DNA of 46,688 bases from Kipferlia bialata (lineage: Eukaryota; Fornicata): NCBI GenBank assembly GCA_003568945.1, contig BDIP01000017.1, positions 1-46,688 of the forward strand, in the 5' to 3' direction. Under the pieces are notes generated by a model, which was not told the DNA's origin, ran no database searches, and worked only from the letters and a program-made list of their open reading frames with translations. Shown in pieces: positions 13,501 through 23,400 of the stretch. Position numbers and translations under genes: made by a program. Position 1 is the first letter of the stretch. Each line of letters starts with the position of its first letter.

Positions 13501-16500
13501 AGCATCAAAGTTGAAGTCCAGCACCCCCTGTCCCGAGTACAGTACCACATATCTACCATCTGGCACTGAGTGGCACTCAATGTCCCTGGTCAATAGGGTG
13601 TGGGCACACCTAGCGTCAGACTATGATGTATAGATATATATATGTGTGTGTGGGTATATATATATAGGCATATATATACTATGTGAGTAGTTCTCACTAG
13701 CACGATCTAACATGCACTCATCCCCTACCTATTTAGACACACACATAAAATATCATGTATATATACAACGTCGACCCCCCTACCTATTGACATGGGTGTA
13801 CAGCGGGTACCCATCGTCCGAGAGAGTGATCTCCCTATCGTTGGGGTTACCATCGGCGTCTAGACCATCCTCGTCATACCCGTCCAGAGTGTTCCTGAGG
13901 TGAGTATAGTGACATGTTACTCGGTTGTGTGACATGTTACACCACGTACCAGTTGTAGTCTGTGTGCCCGAGTGCCCCATAGAGCCACTGTCTGCTCCTG
14001 GGGTGAGGGTCATAGACATAGCAATAGAGGTGTACTGTACATATATATACTACTCATGACTGCGTTGTCTGCTCCTGAGGGTGAGGGGGTTGGATAGGAG
14101 TCATCATGTATATAGTGCGTCATATACTCTAATTCACAGTTAGTGCAATATGTGTGTATTATGTACAGGTACTATATGTATACACATCCTAGTCATGAGG
14201 TCCTTGTCACACTCTCCCTTTATCAAACTAATACTCCTTCTCTAGATACTGTACATACAATATATCTGAACTATTATATGTGTACCTAGTCATGAGGTCC
14301 CTTGTGACGCTCTCCCTCTGCCAGTCTGACACGCCACTCATGGACACACCCATCGAGGGGGGTCTGGGGGGTGAGGGTGGACAGAGAGAGATATATATAT
14401 AATGATTATATAGATATATATACGTGTGTCCGTATGAACGTACATACACCACCCATGGAGGGGGGTCTGGGGGTGGGGGTAGATGAGTATATACATTCAC
14501 GAATATACTTCGGCATATACGCCATGTAACAGGAAAATGTGAGGCGGACGTAATGATATAATGTATACATATCAGTATAATATTCCATACCTTGTGTCCC
14601 AGTCGCCTCTGTCCATCAGTGTGTCACAGGCATCACCTGAGTACCCGGCATGGCACAGACACAGACCTGGCGGGTGAGTGGTATCATAGACTACCCTAAA
14701 AGAGATACAGAGTGGAAAATCACCTAAGGACCATACCTGTATCCGTATCCACCACAGTGTGTCTCAGATCCAGAATAACAGGGAGGAGATACTAAACATA
14801 TAATACATATGCATATATATTAGTGCTATCCCACCTGTATCCATGTCCACCACCCCATACACACATAGAGTGTCAGATACAGATGGACAGGTAGGGGCAG
14901 TGGTGAAGACTAGAGGGGCACTCTCGGACTGGGGTAAAGGCACAAAGCGCGTGTGTATGAGAGAGAGAGGTAGAGATGCAATGATACAACAACAGTGAAT
15001 ATGAATATATATGTATATATATGTATAGACCTTCATACCTCACTTAGTGGCACACCCCCGTTGGCTGCAAAGTGACTGTATGCCTGGTATCTGGCAGAGG
15101 AGGAGAGGGTCTCCATGCTGTGGTGCTGGGCATCTGAGGTGAGGGACTACTATGCTATATACACGCCTGTTATATATATATATATAGAGAGAGAGAGAGT
15201 GGACAAACAAACGCCATACATAGACACATTCATACACTACTATACTGTGGTACGGGGCATCTGCAGTGAGGGGTCTATCATAGGCCATGAATAGATGTAC
15301 TATACTACAAACATTATGTGTGTGAATAGACCCTAACAACCCACCTATCAGCCCACAGTCCTTGTTGTACCACATGTCCTCCTCACACATGTTGGTGTGC
15401 TTGGTGAGGGCAGGGGCGATCACAGCACGGGAGCCCTGGGGGTTGAGGCATACATACGCACATGTGAATGTGCACGACATAGTGTGAAGTAGTTGACCAA
15501 TACACAGCTACGCATACCTGTGACCGCAGAGTGTTGAGCCAGTCGAGGGTGAGGTCAGTGACAAGCTGGTTACTCGATTCAGTGTCAGATTCACCCATCA
15601 GAATGCGGGTCATTCTACCTACAGGTGAGATAGCTCCCCATATCATTGTTCCATTAAGACATATTTGTGTTAGAAGCCACTTAGACCAGTTATACATACC
15701 CTCCAGTCTGCTCTCCCTCTGTGCGTCCAGTAGCTCATCAGCAGAGGGGTCATCGGACCTGGAGTACCTGAAGGTGAGTATGTGAGTAGGAGACAAACAC
15801 ATACATTCATACACCACATTCATGTTTACTGTCTCCTATACACGTACAGTACTAGTATGTAAGAAACCCCTATACCTGAACCGTGCCCCGTGTGTGGATG
15901 GCCTCAGGTGCATATACACATACAAATACATACATATACACATAAGAGTATGTATATAAACACATGTATATACCTGAACCTAGCCCCGTATGTGGATGGC
16001 CTCAGATGGATACCACCCAGGGTGGGCATGGTACGGAGGCCATAGTCAAGGGCCTGGGGTTGATACAGATACATAACATATACATCTATATACAGGTATA
16101 TACAAGTAGCACTAGGCCATAGTCATGCATCATTACTATTCTTATGACTAAAGAGGAGAGGCCATAGTCAAGGGCCTAGTTGGTAGAGAGATATACATTT
16201 GTCTTTGTATTTCAGAAGGGGTACGCACCACTTGTGCTAGCCCTGTGAAGTATGGGTCGTCTGATATGATGCCCCTGTCCACTGCATAGAGGAGGAGGGC
16301 AGGGTCATCCAGGGAGTCTGGGGGTTAGATGTATATACAAAAAACAATATACAATTTACATTTTCCAATATTCAATATTCAATAATCGATATTATCAAAT
16401 GTATATACATACATACATATATATACCTAGCAGGGCCAGTGTCTCTGAGTCACTGCTGTCATAGCTACCAGTGCCATAGGAGCCAAGGGAGCCTGGGGTC

Positions 16501-18048
16501 AGGAGAGCATGGGTGTCACTTTGGAATAGAGATATATACACCAATATGTCCCATATATGTCCTGTCACCTTTGTATGTGATGTGCTTGATGTATGTATAC
16601 TAAATATATATACTCTACACCAATGCCCACATATATACTCTTTCTATAGCACTAATATAATCAATAGAGGGACAGACACCCTCTCCACCTGTGTATGTGA
16701 TGTGCTTTCCGTAGTTTTACTCTACACCAATACATGTGAATCCTCTACGTTCAATCCATACTATACACATACATGGACACACCTGTGTATGTGATGTGCT
16801 TGACGTATGTATTGGCCAGGGCCAGGAAGGCATCATCCCTGGGGGTGAGGCATACGGTACAGGTAGTGTGAATACTTAGATGCTTGTAGTGAGAGACCAG
16901 TAAGCCCGCACCTATCCTTCATGTCCTGCAGATACAGGTCTAAGTGGTTGTCATACAGTGTGACCATGACCCACTCAGACACACTTGAAGGGGAGGCAGA
17001 GGAGGGGTAGGCGAGGTCCCACAGCTGGAATAGTAAGTACATATAACAGTACATATATATATATATGTATACATGTGTATATGTCATATCCTATACCTGT
17101 GCGGCAGACACGGTCTGTGTCAGGTGGGCACCAACAGCACCCATGTAGGCCTAGAGAGTGAGAAGAGACAGCAATAGATATAGATCTACACTATCGACTG
17201 TCATGACTAACCTTCTCTCCATACTGCAGGTATCTAGGCCGAACGGACCAGTCTCTATGGTGAGAGAGCAGCAATAGTATGTCGAGGTATACATACAGTC
17301 ACTAGTCTAAACCTAAACTGCTCTGCACACAGTGTGAAAGAGTCATCTGATATGGACACATATGTATCAATGAAAGAGTGTATGAACACAAATATACGAG
17401 TAATAATTGAACTCCTCACCATGTGACACAAGAGATAGGGACAAGTACAGACATAAATACGTGTGAAGATTACCTGAACTGCTCTGCGCACTGTGTGACA
17501 TAGCCATCGGTGGCATCGGCAGGCAGGGTGAGGGAGATGGAGAGGCCTGGGGTGGGGGGATGTAAGGAAAAGACTAGAGAGTAGACATGTAGAACACAAT
17601 ATGTTCATGTCATATGTCAACAACTTGGCGTTTCATAAAAGTGCACCTGTCTCCTCCGCCAGTCCCTTGTAGTACAGGTACGGCATGGACTCGTCAGACT
17701 GGGTGGTTAGAGTGTACACATACATGTGTAGAATAGAGTATACTTAGAGTGTCGCTATGTATACAGGTACGGCATGGACTCGTCAGACTGGGGTGACAAG
17801 GATACATATGGGTATATGGATATGAATGGGATTACAAATCTATAGATATGACAAATATATGACAATTCTAAAACTGTTATATTTCATATTATGTGTATAC
17901 CTCATACCCATATACACATAGATAGGTATGGATATGGATATGGATAGAGATACAAGGAAAGAATAGGATACCCACCTTCTAGTACAGCCTCTCTATCTAT
18001 ACCTATCTATACATATATGTACATACAACTCAGTAAATACTATATTAA

Positions 18049-18080
<32 letters not shown>

Positions 18081-20299
18081 GCCCCCACCTTGTAGTACAG
18101 CCTCTCCATTGGTCTGTCCTCCCATGCTCGTGTCTTGTCCCCACTGTTCCACTCATCCTCACTCAGGGTGCTGTCGGACTCCCACTGACATTAGAAGGAT
18201 AGTATATACACAAACCCCCCCACACACACGCATATGTATATATGAAGTGAAGACAAGTACAACATAGGGTGCTGTCGGACTCCACTGGAGTGGGTATGAG
18301 GACTCTTCATTGATGAGGTTAATACCCCGGGAACAGTATTCTTATGCCCATATGGCCAGACACAGCATCCCCCCTACCTCTGGGTGTATTGTGTCGAACG
18401 GCTGCACTGCTGCTATGTACTCTGGTGTGTAGAGGGCATCGGAGGGGAGGCCATCAGATTCAGGTACACACTTGGGGTGAGAATAGGGGTGTAGGGAGAG
18501 AGAGAGAGAGAGAGAGAGGCCATCGGACTCGGGTGCACACTAAGAGTGAAAATAGGGATGGAAAGAGAGAAGAACGGAGAAAGACAGACAGAGAGAGAGA
18601 GAAGGGTATGAGACTGAGTCACAGCCCATGGGGGAATGTGGTGAAGAGAGAGGGAGATTACGACTACGTAGTGGGAGAGAGACATGCTCCACCTGCAGAG
18701 AGTGCAGTGAGAGAGAGTATAAGGGTGTAGGATGAGAGAGAGAGAAAGATGTCATACCTTGAGGGAGTGCACTGGGTCTGACACGTCTGAGTGGGATATC
18801 AGGATGAGGGCATGGCTGGGGTCACAAAGAGAGAGAGAGAGAGAGAGAGAGGGAATATGAGGGTAGAGCTGGTTAGATATATAGATAGTCCAGTATATAT
18901 GTATATATATATACTGGGAGTATGGTACCTGTATGGCGTCTCTCTGTACGAGTACGAGGTGAATACATGGTCACCAATGGGCACAGGTATTACATCCAGT
19001 CTGATATGGTAGACCCCATCAGACTCAGAGACTAGCTCGACAGGTCCCCGGAAGTCAAGAGACCCTGTCCCACTGAATGTGCACACATACTCTGAGTAGG
19101 GGAGGGTGTTGGAGACTGCGACTGGGCCTCCATAGAGATAACCTTGAGTTATACAATAATACATAGATACAGAAAGAGAGAAAGAGGTATTGGAGAATCC
19201 GAGTCTCCATAGAAACACCCTAGAGAAAGAGCCTCTATTTCAGAGACAGAGAGAGAGAGAAAGCACATGTGGAGGAGAGGGGTAGTGGAAGAGAGAGAGA
19301 GAGAGAGAGAGAGAGGTATGTCGCACCCTCTGCCATTGCCGTTGGGTAGTGTGTGTATGCATCTGCGGCACACTCAGTCTCATCAGGGTGGTAGTCCACA
19401 TACACATTCTGGGGTGAGGGGGGACGTAGTGTTAGAATATATAGCATACAACATAATAATAAGACACTCCACTGTATCTATGTCTGGGCCCACATACACA
19501 CACACACACATTCTGGGGTTAAATGGGGGGGGGCATAGTGATAGTATACATGTCGATACAGATTGATGACACTCTAGACTGAGTGGGATCTGCGTGCAGT
19601 CCAAGGATATTATAGTTGGTAGGCACCCACCTGTCTTCCGTATGTGTCTGTATCACCCTCACTGGTGCTGTACTTGTACCAGGCAGTGGTCTCTAGGTGC
19701 AGAAGCAGATTCCTGAGGGGTGAGAGACCGTGGACAGAAAGACAGGGAGAGAGGGAAGGGATAGAGAAGTCAGTAGGAGAAAGAAAGAAAGGGGGGGGAG
19801 CAGATATTGTTTATGCTGACACACATAAGAATAGGGACTAGAGAGTGAGAGGGGAAGCGAGGTAGGTAGGGTATACAGGATTGGGGGGGGTTAGTAGGTG
19901 GGATAGTACTCTCTCACCTGAACACCCAGTCTGTGCCCCACATGTCTGGCTTGGCCACAGGTACACCGACCTAGGGGGTGAGGGGGGGGGGGGAGATGTG
20001 TGGGAACCTACAGGTAGATACTGATAGTCATGCTGTGTGTCACTGGATTAGACACTCTTCCTAAACAGACCTCCCTCGAGAGAATACAGTCAATACATAC
20101 AAAGACACCGCACAGTATCACAAAAGACAGGTCTGATAAGACAAAGAGAGAGAGAGAGAGAGAGAGAGAGGAGTAGTACCTCAGTCCGCGGCTCACAGGC
20201 ATCCCCCCTGAAGAATGCATTGGAGGGGATGTCATCACACACAGAGGCACCCAGACACAGGGATACAAGACACACTGACACAAGGATACGCATGCTCAT
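549..20299 (-). CDS. Type I membrane protein with three GH-like modules, EGF repeats and proline-rich tail
   Basis: This span holds about 60 exons. The start is an ATG at 20299 (a second in-frame ATG lies at 20293), opening a signal peptide, and the stop is a TGA at 549-551. The order is: signal peptide; module A (19.97-15.03 kb); EGF-like (14.93-14.59); module B (14.37-9.6); a run of EGF-like repeats (9.6-8.45); module C (8.28-3.25); then one 2.8-kb terminal exon coding a beta-rich stalk, a membrane helix and a cytoplasmic tail. Rough exon summing gives about 2,400 residues. Modules share motifs such as SDW...W, an N/S-x-TDPxDPxR-like strand and an NE dyad, which from memory resemble bacterial secreted glycoside-hydrolase-like proteins of the clan GH-A kind. 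The role is inferred: a surface protein that binds or cleaves glycans outside the cell. Exon edges away from the exons quoted below are approximate because many introns repeat the exon ends. Confidence 0.75.
3349..3479 (-). repeat. Exon-edge echo of the terminal exon acceptor
   Basis: The true acceptor and exon start (CTGACCCCAG, then GCATGTGCTCC) are at 3354-3374. About 105 bases earlier in the transcript a second copy, CTCACCCAAG then GCATGTGCTCCCAG, lies at about 3457-3479. Between them is TA/CATA-rich microsatellite sequence. The duplicate keeps the splice site and about 13 bases of exon but not the rest. Confidence 0.75.
4057..4553 (-). repeat. Five-copy exon-edge echo array
   Basis: On the minus strand the unit is CTAACCCCAG followed by ACTCTGCCATGGCTGAGT. 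Copies are at about 4057-4086 (true acceptor, continuing into the exon), 4180-4208, 4241-4273 (diverged), 4430-4458 and 4524-4553. In the three clear extra copies the exon fragment runs straight into GTATATA, so each is a potential micro-exon with both splice sites. Spacers are TA-rich microsatellite. All copies have the same orientation and irregular spacing. Confidence 0.85.
4804..4932 (-). repeat. Two-copy exon-edge echo
   Basis: Plus-strand AGCATGTCGGTGGTGTATCT at about 4811-4830 recurs as AGCATGTCGGTGATATCAGT at about 4900-4919, which then continues into GGTGTATCTGG. A perfect TA microsatellite separates the copies. On the coding strand both lie next to acceptor-like sequence, and only one can be the real exon start. 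Confidence 0.7.
5181..5488 (-). repeat. Two adjacent exon-edge echo pairs
   Basis: Pair 1: CCGTGTATCTCTGCCTGGCA (from 5190) and CCGTGTATCTCTGTCTGGCA (from 5282) on the plus strand, separated by TA repeat. This is a donor-side edge of the exon coding YYGTDMCARQRYTAV. Pair 2: TAGGACCCGTCCTCCTGGGG at 5341 and again at 5457, each followed by GTGGGT and an acceptor-like TATCTAG or TCTTTAG. One exon therefore has echoes of both its ends in the flanking introns. Confidence 0.8.
7128..7336 (-). repeat. 65-base exon-edge echo pair
   Basis: About 65 bases around ACCACCCCTGCCCTGTATGA are present at 7128-7192 and 7272-7336 with scattered differences. They cover a donor-side edge of the exon coding YTILYDGDGTLTVGMDA and its continuation. 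CT- and TA-type microsatellites lie between the copies. This is one of the longest echoes seen. Confidence 0.75.
8096..8397 (-). repeat. Echoes on both sides of one module C exon
   Basis: The donor side reads CCTGACACGTTCATGCCCAG at about 8099 and again at about 8207. The acceptor side reads TGTTGGGTGCCCACTCACCA at about 8241 and TGTTGGGTGCCCAATCACCA at about 8357, each followed by an acceptor (CACCTGGGG on the plus strand). The central exon (GEWAPNMGDRRLGMNVSG) is thus flanked by an echo of each of its edges. A TA repeat lies inside the 8280-8355 spacer. Confidence 0.8.
8455..9600 (-). other. Run of EGF-like domains between modules B and C
   Basis: Successive exons encode Cys-rich repeats. 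One has PTCADSDVTHGQCLTDG...CDYGY. One has VCTCGTDYEGDTCYYPG. One has CEGRCGYHGTCTDPG followed by VCECYEGYSGDTCE. One has CGCNGHGVCSADNSSC followed by VCDTGYVYD. One has CSASCVYGDCIDGACVCWAG. The CxC-x2-GYxGdtC pattern is that of EGF or laminin-EGF modules, so the array is probably an extracellular spacer, possibly disulfide-bonded or calcium-binding. Four to five units are visible, most on one exon each. Confidence 0.75.
10141..10334 (-). repeat. 83-bp tandem duplication of an exon edge plus intron, 2.3 copies
   Basis: CATGGTGAAGGAGACAGCAG begins at 10141, 10224 and 10307, a constant 83-base period. The intronic part (GGGTAATATATATCAGTATC against GGGTAATATGTATCAGCATC) is duplicated too. This is the youngest-looking echo: the whole exon edge plus intron segment is tandemly repeated with few differences, and it shows directly how echoes can arise. 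Confidence 0.9.
11021..11194 (-). repeat. 60-base exon-edge echo pair
   Basis: A segment of about 60 bases coding part of DRLVRVAAGQAVTVWPWRK on the minus strand lies at 11134-11194 (true exon). A diverged copy lies at 11021-11082. Both are followed in coding sense by a donor. TA and short CT runs separate them. Confidence 0.8.
12021..12174 (-). repeat. 50-base exon-edge echo pair
   Basis: CCACGGGTATCCCCCCCTCT occurs at 12031 and 12136, each within about 50 near-identical bases covering the donor-side end of the exon coding TFYTWTEGGIPVEQ. The spacer contains a plus-strand CT run, which is GA in the transcript and so an exception to the usual CU-sense bias. Confidence 0.85.
14591..14935 (-). 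other. EGF-like domain between modules A and B
   Basis: Two exons encode a Cys-rich segment: PTCPSVSDTLCVYGVVDMD, then LCLCHAGYSGDACDTLMD. The C-x-C-xxGYxGxxC core is the classic EGF signature. It links the end of module A to the start of module B. An intronic copy of the first exon's end (CTGTATCC...CACC) lies at 14738-14757, one of the exon-edge echoes. Confidence 0.65.
16566..16816 (-). repeat. Three-copy donor-edge echo
   Basis: GTGTATGTGATGTGCTT-type sequence follows ACCT at about 16568, 16688 and 16781 on the plus strand. The true exon (ALANTYVKHITYTG on the minus strand) uses the last copy. The other two lie further downstream in its intron, each with the donor GT intact. Confidence 0.8.
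17673..17796 (-). repeat. Two-copy acceptor-edge echo
   Basis: ACAGGTACGGCATGGACTCG occurs at 17675 and 17763, each followed by TCAGACTGGG and an acceptor-like tail. On the coding strand this is the start of the exon reading SDESMPYLYYKGLAEETG. The copies are nearly identical, so the duplication looks recent. Confidence 0.85.
20180..20299 (-). other. Exon 1 of the module gene with signal peptide
   Basis: The exon is exactly 40 codons, ending in phase 0 at a GTACTAC donor. The protein begins MSMRILVSVCLVSLCLG, a short basic n-region plus hydrophobic core, with likely cleavage after ASVC. This targets the protein to the secretory pathway and fits the C-terminal membrane helix. The following intron holds a GA-type run on the plus strand, which is a CU tract in the transcript. 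Confidence 0.8.
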
Positions 20300-20463
20300 C
20301 CTATTGGGCGACACGAATGTCACCCAGGGTTGGAAGGGAGGAAGAGGGCAGATGATCAGACCCTGACTGGTTGATAGCATGAAACGTTCAGACGTTCTCT
20401 ATACTCAGAGACTCTGCTTCTCTAGTCTTCACACCGATCGTGAAGAAGGTCCACGTTATCAAT
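20300..20463. promoter_or_regulatory. Shared 164-base gap between divergent genes
   Basis: Only 164 bases separate the start codons of two divergently transcribed surface-protein genes, so both promoters and 5' untranslated regions must lie here. It contains no simple repeat, unlike the flanking introns. No TATA box or recognised element is evident. The promoter role is inferred from position. Confidence 0.5.
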
Positions 20464-23400
20464 ATGTGGGTGGTCCTTGTATGTATGGCGGTGGTCGCTT
20501 GCATGCAGACCCCCTTCGGGCCTAGACCCGTCCCCAAAGACACATATGGGAGAGGTAACCGTCCCTCATTGTGAATACCATAGTCTATCGTGAGTCACGA
20601 TTCGTGACCAGCTTACCCCTTCACAGTCAGACGTAACACTGAAAATGCATTAGTTTAACCTACTGACTGATTCTATCATCTTCCAAGTTCGCATTCTGGG
20701 CTAATACTTAATGTGTGTGGCCTACACGCTCCACTGGAGTGTTCAGGTACTGACCCTCAGGTGTCCCAGCAGGTGCATTCACCTATCTCTCTGACCTTGT
20801 ACTGCCATCCTACCCTGGCCCCTATCCTGAGCTGGCACTCACAGAGGGCAGGGCATCGGTGTCAGGTGGGAGCGCATGCCTATTGAACAGTGCACTGCAT
20901 TGTATCTATGTACCAAGTCACACCCTCTCTTTCCTTCTCACCCTAGGCGATTGGGCCGCAGTATCAGGGGAAGGTTAGTCCAGGTGCAAAAGGGAGAGCG
21001 AATGCCTTTAAGGGACTGTGGTATATATTGAATGACTATTGCCAACTACACACACTCTCACTCTCCCTGTCTTTCGACATCTCATCCCCTAGGCATCAGT
21101 GACGGTGTGATAGAGGATATGGTCATTCTCTTCCACTCTGAGGCGTGCAGATCGGACCAGAGTCCTACCCTCCAGAGATGGGTGCCCGCTGACACTGCTC
21201 TACACGGTACCCTTCCCTGTATGTCAGGTACATACCCAGAGTATACATGTAGTCCGACATACTTGTCAAGGGAGTGCACTGCCACTGTACACTCTGGATT
21301 ATATACATATATGTGGGGCTCACCATGCCCAACACACTAGTAACAGATACTTACCCCAGGGGACTGGCTGGTGGTGTCTACTGAGACTGGGGTAGACACC
21401 TACATCATGACTGTCACTGGGCCTGAACTCCACTCATCCCTACCCGTGCCTCTCTCCCCCTCTGCGTGTGTTGTGTCCCTTGCGGTCTCTGGTTCTTACC
21501 TAGTTGTGGGCACCTCAGACCAAGAGGTCTACACCTACCTCTACTCTGCGGCCTCAGATACCTGGTCCCTCCAGGGAGACCTCACACCCATCTACCCTCC
21601 ACTCTCTGAGCTGAGTTGTCCAACCCGGTTTGGAGAGGTCCTTTCTCTCTATGTCTCAGACGATGCAGAGGGTAGTGAGGCAGCTAGGGTGGCAGTGACA
21701 GTCAGTGACGCCGGTTCTTACTACGTGTACCTCTTTGAACCGGCACAAGGGTTAGGGGACTCCACTGCCTGGGTACAATCAGGAGTCGTCATGCCTACCA
21801 CCTCGTCAGGGACAGGACCCGTAGGCACAGTGGGTACCGCTGTAGCAGTCTCCGGCGCCACCCTTGTCACAGCAGGTTGCCGCAGTTCCCTCGACTGTGT
21901 TATCCAGACATTTACACTCTGTCAGGAGAACAAGTACACAGACTCCATTGATGAGTGGTGTATAGAGAGCGAGATACCAACCGGGGCTGAGGTGTCATAT
22001 CTCAGCCTTGTTGATAACATACTGGCAGTTGGGTGTGTGGATGAGGCTGTATTGTACTCGGTGGACCCCTTGTCCCCCGTTGTCCTCTCACACTTCCACA
22101 GCAGTCTCTCAGTGACTTGTGTACCGCAGTTGGCTAGAGAGAGAGACACTGGGGAAGGAGGATCCCCAATGCACACCGCCATCATACAGGTGATTCCTAT
22201 ATTGTACTGATACACTCTGCTTGTCCTGCTGACCACCAGTGTGGGTCCCTTGCAGCAGTTGGAAGCATGAGTGTTACACTGACTGTCAACCGAATTCACT
22301 TCGGGACCTCTGTCGCAGCGGTGGAGTACCCTGGTTCAGACTATGACTTCTACCGTCAGTTGTCGTTCTGGGATGACTTCTCTCTCTACCCTCATGACTC
22401 ACAGGCAGTGTACGGCTCTGCGTATACCGTTGAATCCTCCAATTCTATGACTGTGTTAGTTGATACTGCGGCAGACCCAACTATTCTCTTCGGCGACCCC
22501 CACGACTCCATATCCATGTCATTCCATGTTAGCATGTACACAGATGTCTTGTGGTCACCTTTCCTGGCAACATGTGTCTCACTGCTACTATGTGCGTGCG
22601 TGTCTGTGTATGTTGCTTGTCGGTGGAGGGGTGTCTATAGGAATACCGTCTATGCCGCTTCTGAGTCTGAGTCTATAACTGTTGAGGGCAATCATGCAGC
22701 GATACTGGAGAGAGTATCACCCGGGAGCAGGGTTGTTTCTCAGGTCGTACTAACTGTGGCACTCTGTGCGGCAAAAGCGTGTAGACTCTGTGTCGACTTG
22801 TACGTGCTCTCACTCTTGTATCCGTTCGTCACATCACGGTTCCTCCCAAGTATAAGAGAGGACTTGCCTTTCCCACTGGACACTGTGTACGACATAGTGC
22901 GGCAGGCCCAAGATTACTCTCTAGAGTTCGCGCATCGTGCCCTCGCGGCCTGCCTCTATTACGAGGACCTAGCTGTCATTCTGTTCCACTTTGTTGTCCG
23001 GGGGTTTGCTTTTGCCATCAATCGTACCATTGTGAGGTGGGAGGCCACCTGTCACCCGTACGTACGCGGAGTTTTGGCAGTGGTCTACACCATTCTGAAC
23101 ATGGGTCTCTGTTGTAGCACCACCCACATTCTCTACACGATGTGGAACAGGCAGGTCTCTGGTGACATGTACCTAGTGACGCCAATGGGGGTGGCTACCC
23201 TAGGATGCTGTGTGATTATGTGCTGGATACTATATGACAAGGACACGTGGATTGGATACTTAGCCAAGAGCATTCAGCGCATTGGAGGCCTTGTCACCAG
23301 CTACATGAGATCCTTCCACAACCCAGTGCATTCATCGAGACCTGAATCTTCTCTCTCCATATTGTGCTTGAATGTAGTGCTTGCTCCCTTTGTAGCTCTA

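Larger units (their letters stand above)
9600..14370 (-). other. GH-like module B (second copy)
   Basis: About 18 exons. In order: SGVSDWQRESVTRDLM, RSRQWLYGALG, YVVLYSGQGVLDF, GLHISINRTDPEDPIRDI, YRVLRFMDLMVTNHD, IVTICNTLGSDPWVNIG, YVTQFATYLRDNLRPDV and MYIELSNEVWGTGGYFP, then LEVWSIFESVFGSRDRLV, and SSKEAAIETYFSD at the end. This motif order (SDW, TDPxDPxR, RFMDxxxTN, DPWxNI, YxEYSNEVW) matches, from memory, bacterial secreted proteins annotated as cellulose-binding or glycosyl-hydrolase-like. In clan GH-A enzymes an Asn-Glu pair carries the acid/base Glu, so the SNE here is the best candidate catalytic residue. The assignment is inference, with no profile search done. Confidence 0.65.
15030..19970 (-). 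other. GH-like module A (first copy, most diverged)
   Basis: About 20 exons form the first copy. The opening GTDWVFRNLLLHLETTAWYK aligns with SDWxxES...ARQW in modules B and C. Further shared strands are YVCTFSGTGSLDF (B: YVVLYSGQGVLDF; C: YTILYDGDGTLTV) and HALILISHSDVSDPVHSL (B: INRTDPEDPIRDIVVV). Next come WEDRP and LTLPADATDGYVTQCAEQFR (B: GYVTQFATYLRDNLRPDV). Where B and C keep an NE dyad, A reads RYLQYGEKAY: the Glu is present but the Asn is not. The end, SARYQAYSHF, matches SPKYRAVSSYL of module C. It is probably a degenerate or non-catalytic copy. The alignment was made by eye. Confidence 0.6.

Noticed and set aside
18413-19447. Several minus-strand open frames rich in SLSLS, and plus-strand frames rich in RERERE
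   Set aside because: They are produced by the CT/GA microsatellites inside introns. Real exons occupy only short parts of these frames.
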